A DNA stretch of 64,000 bases from Mucilaginibacter sp. (GTDB lineage Bacteria; Bacteroidota; Bacteroidia; Sphingobacteriales; Sphingobacteriaceae), in NCBI RefSeq assembly GCF_028288225.1, contig NZ_JAQBOC010000054.1:1-64000 (forward strand). The letters are read 5' to 3'. Positions 1-9,040 of the stretch are shown here, piece after piece. Made by a program: the position numbers and the translations under genes. The notes beneath the pieces are model-generated. The model was not told where the DNA came from. It made no database searches and worked only from the letters and a program-made list of their open reading frames with translations. Every line of letters starts with the position of its first letter. The first letter of the stretch is position 1.

Positions 1-318
1 ATCTATTTTATTTTTAGTATTAATAAGATCTGCATGCAATACGCCGCTGATCTGCGACAACTCGTGCCGCTCGCCCATAGTTACATAGGCTTTAAAATAT
101 ATGGTATCGCCTGCGGCATAGTACGGCTTATCGAAGTGAAGGTATATTTTCTCTTTAACATGATCTGTTAAGTACCTTTTTAGTTTGTTAACACCAACTC
201 CGGTTATTATACCCTTATTGGTTGCAGCTTCCTGCCCTAAAACAGCAAACGGAAATAAACAGATAAATAATAATAAATATCCTGGTATTGAAAATTTACA
301 GATCAAACATTTTAACAT
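1..318 (-). CDS. Macroglobulin/TonB-plug domain protein, N-terminal part (runs off left edge)
   Basis: The first 106 codons of a second copy of the gene at 396-2861. The start is the ATG at 318 (MLKCLICKFS), followed by a hydrophobic signal peptide ending near LGQ and the beginning of an MG2-like beta-sandwich (YLHFDKPYYAAGDTIYF). The DNA matches 2544-2861 base for base without gaps, with about a dozen substitutions counted by eye, so the two genes are tandem duplicates with a 2543-bp period. It lies about 77 bp downstream of its twin on the same strand and probably shares its transcript. Only the N-terminus is visible, so the rest of its domain plan is inferred from the twin. Confidence 0.85.
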   Translation of the reverse strand, partial: MLKCLICKFSIPGYLLLFICLFPFAVLGQEAATNKGIITGVGVNKLKRYLTDHVKEKIYLHFDKPYYAAGDTIYFKAYVTMGERHELSQISGVLHADLINTKNKID

Positions 319-395
319 TTGCAGGTAATTTTGATAATAAGGTTAGTACACATAAATAAAACCCTTGTTAAAATCACTTAGGAAACAGATCATAT

Positions 396-2861
396 TTACT
401 TTACTGTATACCTGTAAACTTTCCTTCCCAAATTTCCTTTTTCATCAATCCCTTCCACTACCATCCGATAGGTGCCGGGAGCATCGGCATTATAATAATC
501 AATTTCAGCATTGCCATCCTTATCAGTAACCAGCTCCGGATTCCAGTAAATGGTTGATCTCAGGTCTTTCCTTTTCATGTTAGCCTCAAGGTTATCATAT
601 TTCGGCGAGTAGAATGTTCTTGCTTTATAGTATCCCCTCGCGATTATGGGTAATATTCCAAAAGAAGGGATATCTTTCAGATCCCGCTGATTGCCTATTC
701 TTGTAGTAAAAACCAATACGCCGTTACCGGAACCCATTCCATATATACTGGCATTGCCATACTTCAATACTTCAACTGTTTCCACATCATTGGGCCCCAA
801 ACTATTAAAGTCATATCTGTTATCCATAGTTACACCATCAACTACAATCAGCATTTTTTGATGTAAAAACATTGCGAATGTTCCCCCGGGAATTTTTACA
901 ATATCAATACCTCTAAGAATACCGTTCAATTTATCAACCAAATCGCCGCCCGTTCTTATATCATCCATATGTACCACCTGGTCGGCATGGCCTGGGCCGC
1001 CGAATACCGATGATCGATATTTATCTTTTGCTTTTATTTCCTTTACCCTAACCTCTTGAAGCATTATTCCTTTTGGCGATCCGTATTTGTTATATTCATT
1101 TAGCTGATCCTCACTGTTTTTTAAGTAGGTTGATAACTGCTGGTTAACATCCGCATTATTGTTGTGAATTGGTGACAACCCAGGTACATCAGCTTGCTTA
1201 TATACCAGTTGGGTCGTGTTTTTACCTTTTGCATTAACAGCTTGTATTACAAAACGTGTTGAATCCAAAAACTCCAAGTTGCGGAATTTAAAGTTCCCTT
1301 TATCATCGGCCTTTTCGCTTAATACCGGGCCGCCTATTGTTGGTATTAATGAAACCATGCCATTAGCAATGGGGCTGCTACCTAGTGTTTCTACTATTCC
1401 GCTTACCTCAAGTGTTTTCTCCGGCTGATACGCGGGTGGCAGCACAGTGTTACTCAATACCTGTTTCCATTCAAAACCTCTGTAGCCATGGGTAAGCATC
1501 ACCAAATCGAGATTTTTTAGTTTTTCATCGGTAATGTTGTTGAAATAATAATTGGGCTGCTCCACATTTCCTTTCAGGTCAGCAGTCAATAGTAAATTGC
1601 TCAATATCGTGCTTTCTGCATTTTCATCAATGGGCACCTTACTCTCATCAATTACGGATACCGAGAAATGCCCCGTTACTGCCGAATCGGCACGGTTCTT
1701 TGCATTCAGCCTGATATTTATTTTCCCCCTCGTCGCATAAGTTATTTTATCACTGCTAACTGAAAGGTTAAGCTGGTCGTAGTTTTGCACAAAGAACAAG
1801 CGTTCAGCTATAGGTTCACCTGCTGCTGAAAATAAAGTAAGCGTATTAATACCGGTACGCAGGTGCCGTTTTGCCAGGTCAAGCTTTATTACCGGGCTGT
1901 CGAGCTTGCAATCCACAGTAATAGCAATACCCCCCGAATAGATCAGCAGCTGATAAGCGCTATCCTTATTTTGTTGATAATATTTGTTATTAACTGCTAT
2001 AGCCACAGATGCTTTTTGCAGCGAGTCGTTATCAACAGTTAACACTATTCCCTGTTCTCCGGGTTTTGGCAGGTCAATCGTATCTTGCGACCCATCGGCA
2101 AAGCTTAAATTGGCCTTATAGCTTTTGCCGGCTTCAGCCTCCAGGTAAAAATAACCCATGCCTAAATGCACTGATGCAAATTGCGTTATTGTTTTGCCCG
2201 TATTGTCAGTAACTGTGCCCTTAACACCCAGGCCCAAACCGTTTATGCCAACGGCCTTAAAAGCAATTTTTGAGCTGATACCGGCTACCAGGTTCCCTCC
2301 TTCCGGAAAAAATTGCAGATCAGGTTTACTGATTACCGGTTGCTGTCGCCCTGACCCGCTTTCTGATACCTTATTATCAAACGCAGAACCTACCGGGATA
2401 ACCTGCTCGAAAAAATTCTTTTCACTATCATTCCGCATCCAGTTGGTATAAGCCCTTACATGGTATTCGCCTTTTGGCAGGGAATCGGGCAGAGTGAAAT
2501 CACCCCAGGCTACACCATTTGTTATTTTCAACAATATTGATTGATCTATTTTATTTTTAGTATTAATAAGATCTGCATGCAATACGCCGCTGATCTGCGA
2601 CAACTCGTGCCGCTCGCCCATAGTTACATAGGCTTTAAAATATATGGTATCGCCTGCGGCATAATACGACTTATCGAAGTGAAGATATGTTTTCTCTTTA
2701 ACGTGATCTGTTAAGTACCTTTTTAGTTTGTTAACACCATTTCCGGTTACTATACCCTTATTTGTTACTGCTTCCTGTCCTAAAACAGCAAACGGAAATA
2801 AACAGATAAATAATAATAAATATCCTGGTATTGAAAATTTACAGATCAAACATTTTAGCAT
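396..2861 (-). CDS. Macroglobulin (MG2)-like / TonB receptor plug domain protein
   Basis: An exported 821-residue protein. The start is set at the ATG at 2861 because it gives a clean signal peptide (MLKCLICKFSIPGYLLLFIC) and matches the start of the downstream twin. Longer reading frames exist 54 bases upstream. Residues about 35-140 look like an alpha-2-macroglobulin MG2 domain, followed by beta-rich segments and a carboxypeptidase-regulatory-like stretch. A TonB-receptor plug-like domain follows at about 630-740 (VVDGVTMDNRYDF, VEVLKYGNASIYG). A beta domain ends the protein (GTYRMVVEGIDEKGNLG). There is no outer-membrane barrel, so it is not itself a transporter. Proteins of this build are common in Bacteroidota and their function is poorly known; a role in the periplasm or at the outer membrane is inferred. 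Confidence 0.82.
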   Translation of the reverse strand: MLKCLICKFSIPGYLLLFICLFPFAVLGQEAVTNKGIVTGNGVNKLKRYLTDHVKEKTYLHFDKSYYAAGDTIYFKAYVTMGERHELSQISGVLHADLINTKNKIDQSILLKITNGVAWGDFTLPDSLPKGEYHVRAYTNWMRNDSEKNFFEQVIPVGSAFDNKVSESGSGRQQPVISKPDLQFFPEGGNLVAGISSKIAFKAVGINGLGLGVKGTVTDNTGKTITQFASVHLGMGYFYLEAEAGKSYKANLSFADGSQDTIDLPKPGEQGIVLTVDNDSLQKASVAIAVNNKYYQQNKDSAYQLLIYSGGIAITVDCKLDSPVIKLDLAKRHLRTGINTLTLFSAAGEPIAERLFFVQNYDQLNLSVSSDKITYATRGKINIRLNAKNRADSAVTGHFSVSVIDESKVPIDENAESTILSNLLLTADLKGNVEQPNYYFNNITDEKLKNLDLVMLTHGYRGFEWKQVLSNTVLPPAYQPEKTLEVSGIVETLGSSPIANGMVSLIPTIGGPVLSEKADDKGNFKFRNLEFLDSTRFVIQAVNAKGKNTTQLVYKQADVPGLSPIHNNNADVNQQLSTYLKNSEDQLNEYNKYGSPKGIMLQEVRVKEIKAKDKYRSSVFGGPGHADQVVHMDDIRTGGDLVDKLNGILRGIDIVKIPGGTFAMFLHQKMLIVVDGVTMDNRYDFNSLGPNDVETVEVLKYGNASIYGMGSGNGVLVFTTRIGNQRDLKDIPSFGILPIIARGYYKARTFYSPKYDNLEANMKRKDLRSTIYWNPELVTDKDGNAEIDYYNADAPGTYRMVVEGIDEKGNLGRKVYRYTVK

Positions 2862-3000
2862 TGATGGTGATTTTGATAATAAGGTTAGTACCGGTAAATG
2901 ACTTGCGCAAAGCAAAACACTAAAACCTGGTTTATAATTAGTTATACTAAAGGTAATGGTTAATAATTACTAAATCAAGTTTATCCGTATTACCAAAAAA

Positions 3001-3080
3001 TAAGAGGCCGTCTCATAAGTAATTATGAGGCGGTTTTTATTTTAAAGTTATTAATAAACGGGTTGTGGTGGCTGGATGCT
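3001..3080. repeat. Left 80-bp terminal inverted repeat
   Basis: Pairs with 4966-5045 with one mismatch (at about 3063). The outer 30 bases contain a nested hairpin with stems CTCATAA/TTATGAG and flanking CCG/CGG pairs, then TTTTT. It could act as a terminator as well as a transposon end. Confidence 0.9.
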
Positions 3081-3144
3081 ACTACGCTGGTCATATCACT
3101 TTTCTCAGCTACTGAAAGCTAAAAAGTGGATAAAAGCCCTTTTT

Positions 3145-3972
3145 TCAGGCTTTCCACTTTCTGAGGTTATATGCAATGGATAGTAAACCTATTTCGACTT
3201 CGGCTTTGGACATTCCTTTCAACAGAAAGCGCCTGAAGCCGTGGTTATGCTTCAGTTGGCCGAATACCGGTTCCACATCGGCAGGCCTTCGCTTCCGGTA
3301 TTTGATACCCTGCTCTGTATTTAATCTTTTTCTTGCTGCCTGCTTGTGTTTTCTCAGGGGAATGGTTTACTTCCACGATCCCGTTGCCTTGGCCTTGGTG
3401 GCACACGCCCCGCATGGGGCAGTTATTGCAGTTCTGCGCCTGGTAGCGGCTGATCAGCTGTACATAGCCCGATGATGTTATTCTTTGCCCGTCACCAATA
3501 TGTGCCATTCGCTGTCCCATCGGCAGGTCAGGCAGTTTTCGGCTTCGTTGTAATACAGGCTGTCATTACTGAATGCTTTAATACCCTCCTTTTGTTCTTT
3601 ATCAAAGGTATTGTACTTAATATAGGCTTCGATGCCTTTTTGCTGCAAGATCCCGTAGTTCTCGTCCGAACCCTAGCCGGCATCGGCAACAACCGCTTCG
3701 GGTAAGGTTTGATATAGTGCTTCGTATTGGTCTACGTGAGATGGCAGGGTCCGGTAATCGGTAGAAGTTTGATGTAGCGTGTAGTTAAGTATGAATTGCT
3801 CTTATGTACTGATCTGCAGGTTATAAGCAGGTTTAAGCTGTTACGGTTACCCAGTTGCTTTTCCTGTTCGTCATAACGCTCAAGGTTTGCAGGCCAATTC
3901 TTTCTGGCATAGTTCAGCTTTTGCTTGACCTGCTTGCTTACTTCTTCCTTGTCATCCAGCGCCGCATCGACC
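3145..3972 (-). pseudogene. IS1182-family transposase remnant (DDE, C-terminal half)
   Basis: Minus-strand frames read in pieces give the typical C-terminal half of an IS1182 transposase. First comes a segment with VVADAG and GSDENYG, then a cysteine-rich stretch (CNNCPMRGVC). Last is the terminal block VEPVFGQLKHNHGFRRF...AEVEIGLLSIAYNLRKW ending at the TGA at 3145. It is broken by an in-frame TAG at 3673-3675, a one-base loss near 3525 (the frame changes inside CLTC/PMGQRM) and another frame change near 3350-3360. The N-terminal half is absent: the sequence stops near 3972, next to the passenger gene. It is not functional. Confidence 0.85.
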
Positions 3973-3983
3973 TCTTAAAACTA

Positions 3984-4793
3984 TTATGCACGCTCCCAAA
4001 CCTTGGGTTTAAGTGCTTTTGCTTTTTTCTCGGCGTTGATAGCTTTTCTGGCTTTATTTTGTGCCGCTTTACTTAGCGGCTCCACTTCTACTTCGCGTTT
4101 TCGCGCCCAATCGGTAAGTATTTGTTCAAGCGGCTCTTCGTGGCGTCTTTTGGCTCTCGTTTCTCTTATTTCTCTGCGCAGCTCACTTTCCATTGTAACT
4201 TCAGAATCTAATCTAAATTGGTGTCCTGCCTCTACAGCAGCCTCGTCCAGTTTCTCTGTCCGCGTTTTTGGCCTCCCGTCTCTTGCTCGTTGCGCTTCAT
4301 CAGCGGTTTTTCGAGTCGCAAACTCTACCTTCTCCAGTTTCCTTGTTTTCAGCGATCTATTCAAGATGCTATTAAATCTTCTTAAATCTTTAAAAGATCC
4401 ATTTTCTTTAATTGCAGCTACCTCGGCGCTGGTATCAACACCTGAGTCAACTCCGCCGCCCGCTTTTACACGCCCTCTTCGATCTCTGTGTATAGTTAAG
4501 CCGCCTGTCTTGAATGGTTTTCTCCGCCCGCGTGTCATCTGGACCGTCTTCCCCGGCGCGTTATCCGCCATCGCCTGGTAACCTTTCAATTGTGCAACCC
4601 GCTGGCTGTTATCCGCCATTTGCTGATACGCACGCAGCTGTGTTACACCTGCGCTGGCATTAGCAGCAACACTTAGTTTTGACTCTGAACCGGCAGATAC
4701 CGACACACCTCCGGTTTTACCGCGCTTTTGCACCGTTGGGCTACTGGTAGAAAAACTGCTGCTTTTGTCGGCTTTGGTTGCTTGTTGCTTCAT
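3984..4793 (-). CDS. eCIS-cargo-like protein with QLK-YQ-MADN repeats, unknown C-terminal domain
   Basis: A 269-residue, very basic and hydrophilic protein without a signal peptide. The ATG at 4793 (MKQQATKADKSS) is preferred; the frame stays open for 21 more codons upstream. After a Ser/Thr/Lys-rich leader come two repeat units near residues 50-80, TQLRAYQQMADNS and AQLKGYQAMADNA, then a VQM-T-G turn. This layout is known from the N-terminal regions of DUF4157 and related cargo proteins of extracellular contractile injection systems in Bacteroidota. Here no DUF4157 HExxH protease follows. The C-terminal 170 residues are charged, helix-prone (LDEAAVEAGHQFRL, RREIRETRAKRR) and unrecognised. 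No injection-system genes lie nearby, so it is an orphan passenger inside the inverted-repeat element. Assignment to eCIS cargo is inference from the motif alone. Confidence 0.55.
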   Translation of the reverse strand: MKQQATKADKSSSFSTSSPTVQKRGKTGGVSVSAGSESKLSVAANASAGVTQLRAYQQMADNSQRVAQLKGYQAMADNAPGKTVQMTRGRRKPFKTGGLTIHRDRRGRVKAGGGVDSGVDTSAEVAAIKENGSFKDLRRFNSILNRSLKTRKLEKVEFATRKTADEAQRARDGRPKTRTEKLDEAAVEAGHQFRLDSEVTMESELRREIRETRAKRRHEEPLEQILTDWARKREVEVEPLSKAAQNKARKAINAEKKAKALKPKVWERA

Positions 4794-4965
4794 GTGATGA
4801 TATTGGTTTTGAGGTGATAACAGTCGTGCAAATAAACTACGGGGCGTTATTGGCACAACTAAAGATATTGTTAATTTTTCAAAACCAGCGCTTTATAAAA
4901 ATTATATCACAAATATCCATCAAAAACAAAAAAGGTTGTCTCAAAAGTGAGGCGGCCAGCATATT

Positions 4966-5045
4966 AGCATCCAGCCACCACACCCCGTTTATTAATAACT
5001 TTAAAATAAAAACCGCCTCATAATTACTTATGAGACGGCCTCTTA
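4966..5045. repeat. Right 80-bp terminal inverted repeat
   Basis: Inverted copy of 3001-3080. It begins about 60 bp past the stop of the YncE gene at 5109, and its nested hairpin probably also terminates that operon in the minus direction. Confidence 0.9.
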
Positions 5046-5108
5046 ACATGTTAAAATTGAATTTTATTAATTTGAAAATATCCTTACTAAGGAAATTATT
5101 GTTAGAAG

Positions 5109-6119
5109 TTATTGCGGTTTATAAACCAATAATTTAAAAGTTCCGGCAACTGGAGTTTTAGTTCCTTTTTGAAAATCAACAACCGGGAAATAAAGTTTAC
5201 GGGTAGACAGATCCATAGCCATAGTTTTTGCACGGTATTGAGTAGTTAAAGTTTGTACCGGGCTATAATTATCAGGAGTATTTTGTTTAAATATACTGGC
5301 AGTACCATCTCCATTTGAGGCTATAACCAGTTTATTTGTAGCATCATATATTACAGCATCAACCCCGGCGCCAATTGGCAGCGTTTGTACTATTTTACCC
5401 GTGTTAACATCAACTACGCTCATGCCCTTATTTTCGCGGCAAACTGTAAACAACCGCTGATTTTCTTTATCAAGTGCAAGCCCTGTAGGGCCACCGCATG
5501 GCGTTAACGGATAATTTTTAATTACTTTAAGGGTTTTTGTATCAATTACATCCAGGCTGCTTTTGTCTTCAAGGTTGTTATAAACCAGGCCCTTGCCATC
5601 TGAAACTGCAAATTCAGGAGCACCACTTAAGTTTATCGAACTAACTTGTTTCAGTTCCCTCGGGTCAACAACCACAGCAGCATTGCTATCCCCTTCAAAA
5701 GCAAATATTTTTTTCGAGAATGGGTCATAGATAATTCCATCGGCGCCTTTACCTGTTATAGGTATGGTTTTAATTACCTTTAATGTTTTTATATCAAAGG
5801 CTACAACTGCATTGCCTTTACCATCGCTAATAAAGCCGCGATTTAAATCATTTACAATTGCTATGCCGTGAACGCCTTTCATATCGCTAATTGTACCTAT
5901 AACTTTTTCAGTCTGCAGGTCAACCACGTTAACGGCTGTACCGTGCGAGGCGTATAAAATATGATTAGCCTGATCAATAAAAACATAATCATAGCCACCT
6001 TCGCCAGGCAGAGGAATTGTCTTATCCATAACATATTGGCTGCCCTGGGCCATTACTTTAACAGCAGTAACACTTAATAAGGCAGCGATGCCCAGCATTG
6101 CAAAAAAAATCTTTTTCAT
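5109..6119 (-). CDS. YncE-family YVTN beta-propeller protein
   Basis: A 336-residue exported protein: signal peptide MKKIFFAMLGIAALLSVTAV ending near VMAQ. The body consists of repeated blades of about 40 residues with the YVTN pattern (VVDLQTEKVIGTI, VVAFDIKTLKVIKTI, SLDVIDTKTLKVIKN, MSVVDVNTGKIVQTL). Such propellers are binding or scaffolding proteins of the periplasm with no catalytic residues identified. It is the last gene of a probable minus-strand operon starting at 13003, 48 bp behind the phosphoesterase, whose N-terminal half has the same propeller type. A partner role for that enzyme is inferred. Confidence 0.85.
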   Translation of the reverse strand: MKKIFFAMLGIAALLSVTAVKVMAQGSQYVMDKTIPLPGEGGYDYVFIDQANHILYASHGTAVNVVDLQTEKVIGTISDMKGVHGIAIVNDLNRGFISDGKGNAVVAFDIKTLKVIKTIPITGKGADGIIYDPFSKKIFAFEGDSNAAVVVDPRELKQVSSINLSGAPEFAVSDGKGLVYNNLEDKSSLDVIDTKTLKVIKNYPLTPCGGPTGLALDKENQRLFTVCRENKGMSVVDVNTGKIVQTLPIGAGVDAVIYDATNKLVIASNGDGTASIFKQNTPDNYSPVQTLTTQYRAKTMAMDLSTRKLYFPVVDFQKGTKTPVAGTFKLLVYKPQ

Positions 6120-6167
6120 GTATTTGTAAATTTAGTATGGTGTAATTAAAGTAGTTTTATAGTTAGT

Positions 6168-8897
6168 TTAATCATCCGCATCCTTGCCGGCCAGCTTTGC
6201 GGGATAAGCTTTTTTTCCTTTAGCTGCAAACCATAATATCCGGTTCATTATGTCGTCGTTACCGCCATCAATATGATCGTATTCAGGCAGTGATGATAGT
6301 TGGGCATAATGAAGCGCGGCACCCTTTATAGCGGACAGCTTAGGATTAATTTTATTGATATCAACCTTATTTTTTAAACTTTTGAAGGTATAGGCTGAAG
6401 GCTTGTTTGTAAAACATTCAAACATTGGCAGCGCCGTTGCATCAATTATATTCATAGGCGGGATCCCTAAAATTTGTTCTATGGAACGCACCATACAGGT
6501 TTGATTGTAGTTTTTAGAAACTTTGCCTTGTAAACGGCTATAAGGGCTAATAACAAAGCCGGTGGTACGGTATGCAGAAACATGGTCCCAACCCGCTTGT
6601 GAATCATCTTCGGTAACAAATATTACAGTATTTTTCCAGAAGCGGCTTTTAGACACCGCTTCAACTATGCGGCCAAGCGCAAGGTCATTGTCAGCAACCA
6701 TAGCTTCGGGAGTAGGCAAACCCGGCCTGGTGCCTGAAGTATGATCTGCTGAAAGCGCCGTCACCATTAAATTTGGCAATTGGTCGCCAGGCTGTTTTTC
6801 ATAATCATTCAGCTCCTTAATAAAGGCTGTGGCTCTTAACTGCTCATTAATTTTATGCTCATCAGAACCCGGGAAATTTTGAGAAAGCAGGGGTCTAACC
6901 CTGGATATAGTAGAGGTATTTGTAAAAACAAAAGGCTTGCCCGCGGTATAATCATTGTATATATCAGTCCATGTTAGTTTTTTATCGAAATGAGGGATAC
7001 AAGCCTCGCCATAAATTCTCACTGTTTTACCATGATCTGCAGCATTGTTCCAAATAAAACCATTGCTATCATAAACCAAAGCATCTTCCTGAACATGCGG
7101 ATAACTTCTAAACCACGACCTTACACTTTTTTCAACATAATCAGTAACCATGGCAGCATCTGTCCATTGGTGACCCTCAGCAGAGCATTTGCCGGATGCG
7201 TAATAATTATCGAGCAGTAAAAAATTACGTGCCAGGTTATGCTGGTTTGGCGTAATACTATCGCCATAGATACATAAAGATTTCATGCCATTACCTTCGG
7301 GCATGTCACCTAAAACCTGGTCATAAGTACGGTTCTCCTTTATAATATATAATACATGTTTAAATACAGAAGGCTCACCTATACGCTCTGGAATTGGACG
7401 TTCGGGAACATTTTTACGGGGCACCAGCCTGGCAAGCTCCTGTCTGAAACTTAAATTAAGGTATTTTACTTTTTTAGTATATTGCTGTAGCTGATCGTTA
7501 CAGGGGATTGGAATAATGGAAACCGTTGCCTTTTGATGATGCGAGTTAAACGCTCTTACATTATCCGTATTTAATACATCATCCGACCCTTTTTTACTTA
7601 TTTCATTACTGCCAACACGCGCTCCTTCTCCTTCAAGGTTGGTAACAAATAAGGTATTATTATCTACGGCAAGCCCGCCGGGGTATGCCTCGGTTGGAAT
7701 AAACCCTTTTACTTCGCTGTTGCCATTTCCTTTAGCAGAGGACTTCGTACCGAGCTTTACTACCGCTACAGCATTATCAAGACCATTTGCTACATACAAA
7801 ATTGTTCCCGAATTATTAATAGCTAAAGCATTGGGCGAATCGCCTATGTAACTTTTTTTGCCCGGAATTAATTTCACATTAATAGCATCAACATTTTGCA
7901 ATGAATTAGCTGAGATCACCGAAATGATATCGCTGTTACCATTGGCAATATAAATATAACGCTCATCGGGGCTGCTGATGATGGCATTGGGGTGCAGGCC
8001 AACGGGGATCTCTTTGATCACTTCCCCATTTTCAAGATCTATCGCCGTTACAGTTCCGCTGACTGTTGCACCTGTTTTAGGATCAATATACGTTTTTCCG
8101 TAAGGAACGCCGGCAGTTTCCTGGTTAACTGTATCAACCGGCTTTGGCCCGGCCCAGTTGCTTACAAATGCCTTGTTATTTGCTATAACAATGCCATAAG
8201 GTGCAACACCGGTAGCCTTTGTCCATACAGTTTTATTATTGCTAAGATTTATTTTAACCAGCTGATCATTGCCATTTAAAACAACGTATAAATAATTTAT
8301 CCCGTTCTCATTATTTAAAGCAACATCGTTTGGCAATGCCAATGGCGACTCGCCCTCAGCTTTAAATTTAAAAGTATTTTTTATGCTGATCTTCTCACCA
8401 TCCCAAACTGCCTGAAAAACATACGATTTTGATTCTTTGGCCTTACCTGCAGCCGCGCTCCAAAATAACTGGGTTTCGTTATTAAATTTAAAAACTTTTA
8501 TCCCCGAGTAAGTGCTGGTAAGGCCGTTATATTCTGCATTTTGTTTATAAGCCCACCTTGCTATAACTTTACTTTTAACAGTATCAATTATAGCGATCCC
8601 GAATCTGTCCTCAACAACAATTTGTTTAGTTCCCGGTATTAGCCTAACATCCATGCTATGGTTCTCTTCACCCGGGTCGCCAAAAACAATCACTTTACCA
8701 GCCGGATCAATGATGCGGTTATATGGCATTAAAACGGGCAAAATATTTCGGTTCAGCGTGCTGTCATCATAAGGGCTATGCATATAAACCTGCTCATCTA
8801 AGGTACGCAGTTTGCCTTTGTTTATCCAATGACACGATACCAGCGAAACACTTATTCCCAAGCCTAACAAACTTCTTACAAGCCTTTTTTTTATCAT
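6168..8897 (-). CDS. Lipoprotein: YncE propeller fused to alkaline-phosphatase-like phosphoesterase
   Basis: A 909-residue protein. The signal with lipobox LVSC places it on a membrane lipid anchor. Residues about 45-440 form a YncE/YVTN propeller (NAIISSPDERYIYIANGNSD, NALAINNSGTILYVANGLDN). Residues about 505-870 are the phosphoesterase domain of the phospholipase C/acid phosphatase AcpA superfamily. It has the KENRTYDQVLGD motif near 520, SAEGHQWTDAAMVTDY, and the metal-site segment VTEDDSQAGWDHVSAYR near 760. It should hydrolyse phosphate mono- or diesters outside the cytoplasm; the substrate is unknown. It sits between a beta-helix lipoprotein gene (143 bp upstream) and a stand-alone YncE propeller (48 bp downstream), behind a TonB receptor. 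Confidence 0.88.
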   Translation of the reverse strand: MIKKRLVRSLLGLGISVSLVSCHWINKGKLRTLDEQVYMHSPYDDSTLNRNILPVLMPYNRIIDPAGKVIVFGDPGEENHSMDVRLIPGTKQIVVEDRFGIAIIDTVKSKVIARWAYKQNAEYNGLTSTYSGIKVFKFNNETQLFWSAAAGKAKESKSYVFQAVWDGEKISIKNTFKFKAEGESPLALPNDVALNNENGINYLYVVLNGNDQLVKINLSNNKTVWTKATGVAPYGIVIANNKAFVSNWAGPKPVDTVNQETAGVPYGKTYIDPKTGATVSGTVTAIDLENGEVIKEIPVGLHPNAIISSPDERYIYIANGNSDIISVISANSLQNVDAINVKLIPGKKSYIGDSPNALAINNSGTILYVANGLDNAVAVVKLGTKSSAKGNGNSEVKGFIPTEAYPGGLAVDNNTLFVTNLEGEGARVGSNEISKKGSDDVLNTDNVRAFNSHHQKATVSIIPIPCNDQLQQYTKKVKYLNLSFRQELARLVPRKNVPERPIPERIGEPSVFKHVLYIIKENRTYDQVLGDMPEGNGMKSLCIYGDSITPNQHNLARNFLLLDNYYASGKCSAEGHQWTDAAMVTDYVEKSVRSWFRSYPHVQEDALVYDSNGFIWNNAADHGKTVRIYGEACIPHFDKKLTWTDIYNDYTAGKPFVFTNTSTISRVRPLLSQNFPGSDEHKINEQLRATAFIKELNDYEKQPGDQLPNLMVTALSADHTSGTRPGLPTPEAMVADNDLALGRIVEAVSKSRFWKNTVIFVTEDDSQAGWDHVSAYRTTGFVISPYSRLQGKVSKNYNQTCMVRSIEQILGIPPMNIIDATALPMFECFTNKPSAYTFKSLKNKVDINKINPKLSAIKGAALHYAQLSSLPEYDHIDGGNDDIMNRILWFAAKGKKAYPAKLAGKDADD

Positions 8898-9040
8898 GTG
8901 TTTTTATTTATACCTGCCTAAATTAAGTGTAAATTAAATAAATAATTTGCGCGCCGTAATTTAGTGCTGATTCCCTTTGCCATCTGTAGATAAACGCCAA
9001 AATTCCAGTTCCATACCTTTATATAAAAGGCAGATAAATT

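Larger units (their letters stand above)
3001..5045. mobile_element. Degenerate IS1182-type element with 80-bp terminal inverted repeats and a passenger gene
   Basis: Positions 3001-3080 and 4966-5045 are inverted copies of each other over 80 bases with a single mismatch. Each arm contains a smaller hairpin (CTCATAA...TTATGAG) followed by a T-run on one side, which is terminator-like. Between the arms lie a broken IS1182-family transposase (3145-3972) and an intact 290-codon frame. A second, different IS-end-like sequence sits just inside the right arm (4933-4956, GTTGTCTCAAAAGTGAGGC), suggesting nested or successive insertions. No convincing target-site duplication was found. The element is probably immobile on its own. 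Confidence 0.75.

Noticed and set aside
3145..3972. Active IS1182 transposase
   Set aside because: An in-frame TAG, two frame changes and a missing N-terminal half rule it out.
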